Below, in pieces: positions 34,884-41,834 of a DNA stretch of 64,000 nucleotides (positions within the stretch are counted from its first letter, which is position 1; each line of letters starts with the position of its first letter). This DNA is from an uncultured Flaviramulus sp. (lineage in GTDB: Bacteria > Bacteroidota > Bacteroidia > Flavobacteriales > Flavobacteriaceae): contig CANMUP010000003.1 in NCBI GenBank assembly GCA_947501105.1, positions 434,001 through 498,000 on the forward strand, given 5' to 3'. The notes beneath the pieces are model-generated. The model made no database searches, had not been told where the DNA came from, and worked only from the letters and a program-made list of their open reading frames with translations. The position numbers and the translations under genes were made by a program.

Positions 34884-35222
34884 TTATAGGGTTTTAATTT
34901 TTTCAAGCTGTTTGTCTAAAAACGCCCAGCATTTTTTGTTAATCTCATCAAAAGTTATCACCAAGGATTTACCGTATTCTGTCAATTCGGCACCACCACC
35001 ACCTTTACCACCAATGCTGTTTATGGTTACGGGTTGCTTTGCAGATTTATTCACAGAATCGATAAGATTCCAAGCTTTTTTATAGGAAATATTTAAAGAT
35101 TTTGCAGCTTTTGAAAGCGAGCCAGTTTCGTCAATTGCCTTTAGTAATTGCACACGGCCTTCTCCTAAAAGTACTTTGTTTTTAGATTCAATCCAGATTC
35201 TGCTTTTAATTTTATAACTCAT
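34884..35222 (-). CDS. ModE-type winged-helix regulator without molybdate domain
   Basis: A 112-aa DNA-binding protein matching the N-terminal half of ModE: RIWIESKNKVLLGEGRVQLL, IDETGSLSKAAKSLNISYKKAWNLID (helix-turn-helix near 30-55) and GGKGGGGAELTEYGKSLV. The C-terminal TOBE/molybdate-binding domains of full ModE are missing, so it cannot sense molybdate in the usual way. It sits 11 bp after moeA at the head of the Moco operon and could control it, but no ModE operator was recognised in the promoter region. Confidence 0.9.
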   Translation of the reverse strand: MSYKIKSRIWIESKNKVLLGEGRVQLLKAIDETGSLSKAAKSLNISYKKAWNLIDSVNKSAKQPVTINSIGGKGGGGAELTEYGKSLVITFDEINKKCWAFLDKQLEKIKTL

Positions 35223-35233
35223 AATTCTGCTTT

Positions 35234-36412
35234 TTAAATGGGTAATAGAATAGTGTTTACTGAATCATTGGGTTCTATGGTATTAATTTCTTCGGATATA
35301 AAAACTAAAGCATTGGATATCGCAAAAGTTTGTAGCATCGATGAATTTTGACCTTCTAAAACTTCAACTTTGCCTTCATTATGAATAGCTTTTAAAAACT
35401 GAGGTCTATCTCCCTTTTTTTTGAAATTTGATATAGAATTTGCATTTACTCGAGGTAATTCCAAAGTCTTTCGATTCATCATGTTTTGTAATGCTATGTA
35501 TACATAAACATAAAAACAAGACAATGCAGCTGCAGGGTTTCCTGGAAGAGCAAATACCAGAGTGTTATCTTTTTTTCCAAAAAATAAAGGCTTTCCTGGT
35601 TTCTGTTTTACTTTGTAAAAAAGCTCATCTACCTTAAGTTCATTTAAAGCTTTTCCAACAAAGTCGTAATCGCCAACAGAAATACCACCAGTAATAAGGA
35701 CTAAATCATTTTCATTAATTACTGAATTAAGTTTCTCTACGGTTTTTATATAATCATCTTCTACCTTATGAACTGTTATATCATAAAATTTTAAACTGTA
35801 GAGAGCACTTAATAGCATTTTAGAATTGCTTTCATAAATTTTGCCATAAGTCAATGCTTCTCCAACCTCAATCAATTCATTTCCAGTAGTAACGATAGCT
35901 ATATTTGGTTTTTTATAAACTGAAACCTTAGTGATTCCCAAAGAAATCAAATAACCTATGGCTGCTGGTGTTAGTTTGCTGCCTTTTTTTAAAGCGATGT
36001 CTCCTTGTTTTACTTGTTCACCGGAAGGGCGAATGTTAAGTCCTAATGAAACTTGATGTTCAATGGTAATAGAGCTTCCATCCGATTGTACTTTTTCCTG
36101 CATCATAATAGCATTTGCAGAATCTGGAACTGGAGCGCCTGTAAAAATCCTAACGGCCTCACCGTGTTTCAAAATAGGTTGATTTGCATCACCAGCTTTA
36201 ATTTCTCCAATAAGCTTATATTTTAAACCTTCATGTAAGCATATTGCATACCCATCCATAGCAGATTGTCTAAACGGGGGCATGTTTATAGGAGAATAAA
36301 CATCTTTATATAACACGTATCCACCAGCTTTTTCAATTGGCTTTATAGTCTCTTTTAATATAGGTTTGCTGTTGCTTTTAACAAACTGAATAGCTTCTTC
36401 TACGGAAATCAT
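35234..36412 (-). CDS. moeA: molybdopterin molybdotransferase
   Basis: A 392-aa enzyme inserting molybdate into adenylated molybdopterin. Features are PPFRQSAMDGYAI near 47, GEAVRIFTGAPVPDSANAIMMQE, SLGLNIRPSGEQVKQGD, the central MoCF-binding domain with VTTGNELIE and LITGGISVGDYDFV, and FALPGNPAAALSCFYVYV. It is the first gene of the minus-strand Moco operon; an excellent TTG-N19-TATATTTG promoter lies just upstream and overlaps the regulatory region shared with the nap operon. Confidence 0.95.
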   Translation of the reverse strand: MISVEEAIQFVKSNSKPILKETIKPIEKAGGYVLYKDVYSPINMPPFRQSAMDGYAICLHEGLKYKLIGEIKAGDANQPILKHGEAVRIFTGAPVPDSANAIMMQEKVQSDGSSITIEHQVSLGLNIRPSGEQVKQGDIALKKGSKLTPAAIGYLISLGITKVSVYKKPNIAIVTTGNELIEVGEALTYGKIYESNSKMLLSALYSLKFYDITVHKVEDDYIKTVEKLNSVINENDLVLITGGISVGDYDFVGKALNELKVDELFYKVKQKPGKPLFFGKKDNTLVFALPGNPAAALSCFYVYVYIALQNMMNRKTLELPRVNANSISNFKKKGDRPQFLKAIHNEGKVEVLEGQNSSMLQTFAISNALVFISEEINTIEPNDSVNTILLPI

Positions 36413-36435
36413 ATTTACTTCTCGTTATGTATGAA

Positions 36436-36465
36436 CAAATATAGCGAATTCATTTTTTAATACAA
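36436..36465 (-). promoter_or_regulatory. promoter of the moeA-moaA operon
   Basis: On the minus strand a TTG (36463-36465), 19 bases and TATATTTG (36436-36443) form an exact match to the Bacteroidota -33/-7 promoter pattern, 24 bp before moeA. The -33 element touches the TGA-N6-TCA site at 36468-36479, which would sit near position -42. Confidence 0.65.
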
Positions 36466-36467
36466 TA

Positions 36468-36479
36468 TGACATTTGTCA
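36468..36479. promoter_or_regulatory. candidate CRP/FNR-type operator between moeA and napD
   Basis: TGACATTTGTCA has 5-bp perfect arms (TGACA, TGTCA) around TT. The centre is 30.5 bp from the -7 box of the moeA operon, as in class II activation. On the nap side a weak box (GAGATTTA) lies at the matching 29.5 bp. One site could therefore serve both divergent operons. Confidence 0.55.
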
Positions 36480-36540
36480 GTTTATTTTTTAATAAATTGG
36501 TAGAGATTTACACTTTTTAATATAGATAAATGAATTTCTT

Positions 36541-36783
36541 ATGCCTATAAAAAGTTACTTAGTTCATCCTCAAGTTGGTAGAAAAGTAGAACTTTTAGAT
36601 GCATTATCAGCATTTGAAGAGTGTGAGGTTATGCCAGCAACAAATGAAGATATTTTAGTATTAGTAACTGATACTATAGATGAAGCTTCTGAAGAACTCC
36701 TTAAAGAGAAAATTGAAAAAATAGAAAGCCTAAAATTGTTAGCAATGGTTTCAGGTTTTAACAGTCCACAAAATCAGCAATAA
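36541..36783 (+). CDS. napD: NapD-like nitrate reductase chaperone
   Basis: An 80-aa small protein. The pattern ALSAFEECEVMPATNEDILVLVTD, a helix (EELLKEKIEKIESL) and a final strand LLAMVSGF resembles NapD, the ferredoxin-fold chaperone that binds the twin-arginine signal of NapA. Sequence similarity to E. coli NapD is weak, but length, layout and position one base before napA support the call. It heads the nap operon and would keep NapA in the cytoplasm until its cofactor is loaded. Confidence 0.78.
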   Translation: MPIKSYLVHPQVGRKVELLDALSAFEECEVMPATNEDILVLVTDTIDEASEELLKEKIEKIESLKLLAMVSGFNSPQNQQ

Positions 36784-36784
36784 C

Positions 36785-39112
36785 ATGTATAACTCATTAT
36801 CAAACAGAAGAAGTTTTATAAAAAAAATGGCAAGGCTATCTGCAATGGCTGCAGCAGCATCTATGTTTCCTGGAATAATGTTTGCCAGCGAACAAGAAGA
36901 AGGGATTCCTGAAGGAGCGAATCTAGATTGGAAAAAAGGACCTTGTAGATTTTGCGGTGTAGGTTGTGGTATTTTGGTAGGTACAGAAAACGGAAAAGCT
37001 GTGGCTGTAAAAGGTGACCCAAATTCTTCAGTTAACAAAGGATTGCTTTGTGTTAAAGGTTATCATCAAACTATGTGTATTCAATCTAAAGATAGATTAA
37101 CACATGCTTTAGTTAAGAAAAACGGAACATATGTAAAAACGCCAATTAATGAGGCTTTAGATATTGTTGCTAATAAAATGAAGGATACCATTGCGGCACA
37201 CGGAAAAGATTCGGTTGCGATGTATACCTCTGGACAATCTACTATTCCAGAAGGTTATGTGGCTTCAAAATTAATGAAAGGAGCTATTGGTACTAATAAC
37301 CTTGATTGTAATGCGCGTTTGTGTATGGCTAGTGCTGTAGCTGGGTTTTTAACCTCTTTTGGTGCAGACGAACCTATGGGTTGTTATGAAGATATAGATC
37401 ATGCAGATTATTTTATTACTTGGGGAAACAATATGGCAGAAATGCATCCCGTATTATTTTCTAGAATATTAGAGCAAAAAGCAAGACGAGGCGCAAAAAT
37501 TATTGATTTTGCTACAAGAACAACACGTTCTAGTACAGCTTCGGATAGGTCAATTTTATTTGAACCTCAAACCGATTTAGCTGTTGGAAATGCTATTTGC
37601 TATGAAATAGTTAACAATGGCTGGGTTAATAAATCATTTATTGAAAAACACTGTAATTTTAGTAAAGGACTTACTAAAATGGGTTATGGCTTGGAAGATA
37701 AATATAAATTTAAAGATAAACCCGAAAAAATAGATTTTGATCAATACAGAATCTTTTTAGAAGATTATACGCCTGAAAAAGTTGCTAAATATTCTAAAGT
37801 ATCAGTAAAAGATATTAAGTATTTAGCATCAATCTATGGTAATCCTAATAAAAAAGTAATGTCGCTTTGGTGTATGGGAGTAAATCAGCACACTAGAGGA
37901 ACATGGATGAACAATATTATTTATAACATTCACTTGTTAACAGGTAAAATTTCACAACCTGGTAATAGCCCATTCTCATTAACAGGACAACCTTCTGCTT
38001 GCGGTACTGCTCGCGAAGTAGGAACTTTTACGCACAAACTTCCAAAAGGTGTGGTAATGAATCCGAAGCACAGAGAATTAGCTGCAAAAATTTGGAAAGT
38101 TCCAGTAGAAAGAATTCCATCTAAGCCAACCTATCATACCACCGAAATGTTTAGAGCTGTAGATAGGGGAGATATTAAATTTATTTGGACACAAGCTGTA
38201 AACCCATTAGTATCATTGCCAAAAACAAGTCGTTACCGTCCAGCAATGGAAAAAGAGTCTTGTTTTGTTGTAGTTTCTGATGTGTTTCCAACACCCACGT
38301 CTGATGTTGCCGATGTGATTTTACCAGCAGCATGGCATATTGAAAAATCTGGATTGTATGGAAATTCAGAACGGAGAACACAACATTGGGACAAAATGGT
38401 AGAAGGGCCTGGTGATACCACACCAGATGCGTGGATGTTTATTGAAGTCGCAAAACGTATGGGCTTTGGTGATTTGTTTCCGTATAGTAAAGAAAACCAT
38501 GTAGAAGAAATATACAATGAGTACCGTCAATTCCACGAAGGAAAAAAACACGGAATGGCACCGCTTGAAGTTTTGAAAAAAGAATCTGGAGCTATATGGC
38601 CATATGTAGACGGTAAATCTACGCAATGGCGTTTTAATGCGAAATATGACCCTGCTTGTTCTAACGATGAAGATTTTCATTTTTATGGAAAACCTGATGG
38701 TAAGGCAGTAATTTGGCAACGTCCCTATGAACCGGCACCAGAATCGCCAGATAGCGAATATCCTTTCTGGTTAAATACGGGGCGTGTCATAGAACACTGG
38801 CATACAGGTTCAATGACACGTAGAATACCTGTGCTCCATAAAGCTATGCCACATGCGTACGTAGAATTTCATCCAGAAGATGCTAAAGCATTAAGTATTA
38901 GAAATGGTGAAAACATAAAAGTAACATCGAGAAGAGGTTCTTGTGTATTACCAGCGTCTATAAATGAAAGGGGATTACCAACTAAGGGACAAGTTTTTGT
39001 GCCTTTCTTTGATGAGAACATGCTAATTAATGATGTGACTCTTGATGCTTTTTGCCCAATTTCCAAAGAGCCCGATTTTAAAAAATGTGCTGTTAAAGTT
39101 GAAAAAGCTTAA
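36785..39112 (+). CDS. napA: periplasmic nitrate reductase catalytic subunit
   Basis: A 775-aa molybdoenzyme reducing nitrate to nitrite in the periplasm. The twin-arginine signal is SNRRSFIKKMARLSAMAA. The 4Fe-4S motif CRFCGVGCG lies near 56-64 with the fourth Cys in KGLLCVKGY. The Mo ligand is Cys180 in NARLCMASAVAG, which distinguishes it from Asp-type NarG and from the formate dehydrogenase C-H motif. The C-terminal part has the usual NTGRVIEHWHTGSMTRRIP. NapAB and an NrfCD-like module follow. The mature cofactor is bis-MGD, supplied by the divergent Moco operon. Confidence 0.95.
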   Translation: MYNSLSNRRSFIKKMARLSAMAAAASMFPGIMFASEQEEGIPEGANLDWKKGPCRFCGVGCGILVGTENGKAVAVKGDPNSSVNKGLLCVKGYHQTMCIQSKDRLTHALVKKNGTYVKTPINEALDIVANKMKDTIAAHGKDSVAMYTSGQSTIPEGYVASKLMKGAIGTNNLDCNARLCMASAVAGFLTSFGADEPMGCYEDIDHADYFITWGNNMAEMHPVLFSRILEQKARRGAKIIDFATRTTRSSTASDRSILFEPQTDLAVGNAICYEIVNNGWVNKSFIEKHCNFSKGLTKMGYGLEDKYKFKDKPEKIDFDQYRIFLEDYTPEKVAKYSKVSVKDIKYLASIYGNPNKKVMSLWCMGVNQHTRGTWMNNIIYNIHLLTGKISQPGNSPFSLTGQPSACGTAREVGTFTHKLPKGVVMNPKHRELAAKIWKVPVERIPSKPTYHTTEMFRAVDRGDIKFIWTQAVNPLVSLPKTSRYRPAMEKESCFVVVSDVFPTPTSDVADVILPAAWHIEKSGLYGNSERRTQHWDKMVEGPGDTTPDAWMFIEVAKRMGFGDLFPYSKENHVEEIYNEYRQFHEGKKHGMAPLEVLKKESGAIWPYVDGKSTQWRFNAKYDPACSNDEDFHFYGKPDGKAVIWQRPYEPAPESPDSEYPFWLNTGRVIEHWHTGSMTRRIPVLHKAMPHAYVEFHPEDAKALSIRNGENIKVTSRRGSCVLPASINERGLPTKGQVFVPFFDENMLINDVTLDAFCPISKEPDFKKCAVKVEKA

Positions 39113-39115
39113 GAC

Positions 39116-39814
39116 ATGAAAAAGAGACTCGGAATCATATCACTTTTTGTATTGCTTTTCATAGCCTTTATAGTCATTTGGAATTTTAGTTATCAGGTGG
39201 GGTTAGAGGAGGGTTATATTCCTATTGAAAACAAAGTGTCTCATACAAATATTCCATCAGAGAGCGGTGTTTTTGAACGCGCTGAATTTGCTTTAGAATA
39301 TGCTAATATGCCAATTGATGAGAATCATCAACGCACTTTAGATACATATTATAATAACAGAGCTTATTATGGCGCTCCACCTAGCATACCACACCCAATT
39401 AAAGATGAAAAAAGTTTAGGAGGTAATGCCTGTTTGCAATGCCATCAAAATGGAGGTTTTGTAAAACAATTTGATGCTTATGCACCAGTTACTCCGCATC
39501 CAGAAATGGTTAATTGTAGACAATGCCATGTCGCTCAAAATAGTAATACGCTTTTTAAGCCTTCAAATTTAGCAAAAGTACATGCGCCTAAAGTTGGTGT
39601 AAATAATGCGTTGATTGGAACACCACCAATGATTCCGCACCAAATACAAATGCGAGAAAATTGCTTGTCATGTCACGCTGGTCCTGCTGCACCTAAAGAA
39701 ATAAGGGTAACACATCCAGAGCGTATTAATTGCCGTCAATGCCATGTGCCAACTGATCGAGTGGTTTCAGAAATTACTCCTTTTACAAGAACTAATAGTA
39801 ATGAGAATGAATAG
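39116..39814 (+). CDS. napB: NapB-type cytochrome c, tetrahaem by internal duplication
   Basis: A 232-aa membrane-anchored cytochrome that passes electrons to NapA. An N-terminal helix (residues 6-24) serves as anchor or uncleaved signal. Four CxxCH motifs lie at 106-110, 134-138, 183-187 and 206-210. Known NapB has two haems preceded by a PPMIPH segment; here that layout occurs twice, PPSIPH (88-93) plus two motifs and PPMIPH (170-175) plus two motifs. The protein thus looks like two NapB units in tandem. The stop overlaps the start of the next cytochrome gene. Confidence 0.9.
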   Translation: MKKRLGIISLFVLLFIAFIVIWNFSYQVGLEEGYIPIENKVSHTNIPSESGVFERAEFALEYANMPIDENHQRTLDTYYNNRAYYGAPPSIPHPIKDEKSLGGNACLQCHQNGGFVKQFDAYAPVTPHPEMVNCRQCHVAQNSNTLFKPSNLAKVHAPKVGVNNALIGTPPMIPHQIQMRENCLSCHAGPAAPKEIRVTHPERINCRQCHVPTDRVVSEITPFTRTNSNENE

Positions 39815-40442
39815 AAAAAAGGACATATATATATTAGCTTGTTTGTTTGCCGTTACATTTTATTCGTGTAAACATGGTGAAGGTGAATACCATAGTCTTC
39901 ATGATAAGATTGAAGCTGAAAGTAAAACTTATCATGATACAACGATGACTTCAGAAGCTTTTTTTAATGATATTAAAACTATCGAAATTACAGAGGGCGT
40001 ACATACTTTTTTAATACCTGAACGTAAAGGACAAATTAAATCTTACGCATGTATTGAATGTCATACCGAGTCTCTTGATAAATTAAAAAGCAAGGATATG
40101 AAAAAAGCGCATTGGGATATTAATTTGGTACATGCTGATAAGAATACCATGAATTGTGCTACTTGCCACAATGGTAATGATATGAATAATCTTAATACGC
40201 TTACAGGTAATACAGTAGATTTTAATTCGAGTTATAAATTATGTGCACAGTGTCATTCTTCGCAATTTGAAGATTGGAAAGGCGGTGCTCATGGAAAACG
40301 TATTGGAGGTTGGGTTCCACCAAGAGCGTCATTTACATGTGTTAATTGTCATAATCCACATAGTCCGAGTTTTGAGACTAGATGGCCATCACGATTTAAT
40401 ACAGAACAGATAGAAGAATCACACGAAGGATTAGCCCAATAA
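39801..40442 (+). CDS. tetrahaem cytochrome c lipoprotein
   Basis: A 213-aa lipoprotein with a lipobox ending at Cys23 (TFYSC). CxxCH motifs lie at 84-88, 119-123, 148-152 and 180-184, so up to four c-type haems. The HGKRIGGWVPPRASFTCVNC region resembles small multihaem cytochromes found with NrfCD-like modules. I chose the ATG at 39801 (another at 39807) because it begins a lipoprotein signal and lies within the napB end. It likely bridges the quinol-oxidising module encoded downstream and NapB, replacing NapC. The exact family name is not certain. Confidence 0.85.
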   Translation: MRMNRKKDIYILACLFAVTFYSCKHGEGEYHSLHDKIEAESKTYHDTTMTSEAFFNDIKTIEITEGVHTFLIPERKGQIKSYACIECHTESLDKLKSKDMKKAHWDINLVHADKNTMNCATCHNGNDMNNLNTLTGNTVDFNSSYKLCAQCHSSQFEDWKGGAHGKRIGGWVPPRASFTCVNCHNPHSPSFETRWPSRFNTEQIEESHEGLAQ

Positions 40443-40452
40443 AAATTAAGGT

Positions 40453-41574
40453 ATGAGCGATAATAAAAAATGGTATTCATTGGATTTGAATTTCAAAAAG
40501 AAAAAAGAAACGTCGGGATCTTGTGGATGTGGAAAGACATCTGGAGGTTGCGGAAGCCATAATAATGAGATGACTGATGATGCTTTTCTTGAAGCAGCAG
40601 TTAATGCCTCTATTGGAGATGAAGTGAGAAAAGATGGTTTTGATCAAGTTTTTGATGTTAAAATGGATAGACGTAGTGCTTTTAAAAAGTTAACCGCTAG
40701 TTTACTTATTGGAGCAGGAGCAGTAAGTACATCTTGTAGTGTTGTAACTGGTGATGATAGTAAAGAAAAAGCACAAATAGATTGGGAAGAGCAGTTTAAA
40801 GGCAACTATAAACTGATGAGTGATAAAGAAAAGAAAGGCACAGTTGAACGATTGATGCGATCTTATGAATTGAGAACTGGAAAAAATATTAGTATGACCT
40901 CTGAAAATGCAAAAGAGGATGTGCTTTTTGGTTATGCCTTTAATATTTCTAAATGTCAAGGGTATATGGATTGTGTTAATGCATGTATTGAAGAGAATAA
41001 CCAAGATAGAAACTCTCAAATGCAGTATATCCGTATTCACGAAATGAAAGATGGAAACGGTTTTAAGTTTGATGAAGCAGATGATAATTACTATCATGAA
41101 GTACCAGCAGAAGGTCATTTTTATATGGGTACACAGTGTTTTCATTGTGATAACCCTCCTTGTGTTGAAGTTTGCCCTGTGCAAGCCACTTGGAGAGAAG
41201 ATGATGGTCTTGTAGTTATAGATTATGATTGGTGTGTGGGTTGCCGTTATTGTATGGCCGCTTGCCCATATGATGGCAGACGATTTAACTGGAGTAAACC
41301 AGAAGTTCCTGAAGCTGAAATAAATAAAAATCAGCATTATTTAGGGAATAGAATGCGCAAAAAAGGCGTGATGGAAAAATGTACGTTTTGTGTACAGCGT
41401 TCTAGAAAAGGGCAAAACCCTGCATGTGTTGAAGCGTGTCCTACTGGTGCCAGAATATTTGGAAACCTGTTAGACCCTAATAGTACCATTCGTTGGGTAT
41501 TGGAAAACAAAAAAGTTTTTAGGCTTAAAGAAGATTTAGGAACAGAGCCTAAGTTCTGGTATTTTATGGATTAG
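40453..41574 (+). CDS. NrfC-like 4Fe-4S ferredoxin subunit with internal twin-arginine motif
   Basis: A 373-aa iron-sulfur protein. Cysteine groups for about four 4Fe-4S clusters appear as CQGYMDCVNAC, CFHCDNPPCVEVCP, CVGCRYCMAACP and CTFCVQRSRKG with PACVEACP. A twin-arginine motif (DRRSAFKK) lies at residues 72-79, well inside the chain, followed by a short hydrophobic stretch ending STSCS; the 70 residues before it include a Cys-Gly run at 24-35. The layout recalls the ActB subunit of alternative complex III. With the NrfD-like protein it should move electrons from menaquinol to the cytochromes. Confidence 0.88.
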   Translation: MSDNKKWYSLDLNFKKKKETSGSCGCGKTSGGCGSHNNEMTDDAFLEAAVNASIGDEVRKDGFDQVFDVKMDRRSAFKKLTASLLIGAGAVSTSCSVVTGDDSKEKAQIDWEEQFKGNYKLMSDKEKKGTVERLMRSYELRTGKNISMTSENAKEDVLFGYAFNISKCQGYMDCVNACIEENNQDRNSQMQYIRIHEMKDGNGFKFDEADDNYYHEVPAEGHFYMGTQCFHCDNPPCVEVCPVQATWREDDGLVVIDYDWCVGCRYCMAACPYDGRRFNWSKPEVPEAEINKNQHYLGNRMRKKGVMEKCTFCVQRSRKGQNPACVEACPTGARIFGNLLDPNSTIRWVLENKKVFRLKEDLGTEPKFWYFMD

Positions 41575-41580
41575 ATGAAA

Positions 41581-41642
41581 ATGTTTATTTGTTTATCTGT
41601 TGAATCGTGTAATTGGAAGGTTTCGGTTAAACGAATAAACAT
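41581..41642. repeat. gene-less inverted-repeat relic similar to the S23 cassette ends
   Basis: Left arm 41581-41597 and right arm 41625-41642 pair at 15 of 17 positions. The right arm contains the 15 bases GTTTATTCGTTTAAC (on the minus strand) that also occur in the left arm of the S23 cassette at 31384-31398. The 27 bases between arms have no gene. It begins seven bases after the stop of the NrfC-like gene. Confidence 0.5.
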
Positions 41643-41712
41643 ATCAACGATTTAACAACTATTAGCTGATAAGATTGGTGATAGGAAGAAAAATAAGATA
41701 GCAGAAAGGATT

Positions 41713-41794
41713 GCGTTAGGGATTGCAGAGGAAAGCCCACAGCGAGGCACGAGCGAGGACTTGTAAAGGAAAGCCCGACCACTTGTGGTAACGC
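41713..41794 (+). repeat. structured intergenic element, possible RNA or REP-like repeat
   Basis: An 82-base GC-rich island in AT-rich sequence. Ends GCGTTA (41713-41718) and TAACGC (41789-41794) pair; inside are two copies of GGAAAGCCC (41729-41737 and 41768-41776), a hairpin ACCA-CTTG-TGGT and two ACTTGT. I recall similar GTTAGGGATTG...AAAGCCCGACC...GGTAACGCC elements in many flavobacterial intergenic regions; whether it equals a named RNA motif such as Flavo-1 I cannot tell. Confidence 0.55.
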
Positions 41795-41834
41795 CAAAAA
41801 TATATATAAAACTAAGAGTTATAATAAAAGTTAT

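Noticed and set aside
40702-41337. 211-codon open frame on the minus strand within the NrfC-like gene
   Set aside because: Shadow of the Cys-rich ferredoxin gene; composition is implausible for a protein.
41575-41655. A 26-codon frame starting ATG directly after the NrfC-like stop
   Set aside because: It runs through both arms of the inverted-repeat relic and has no recognisable features; the frame is likely chance.
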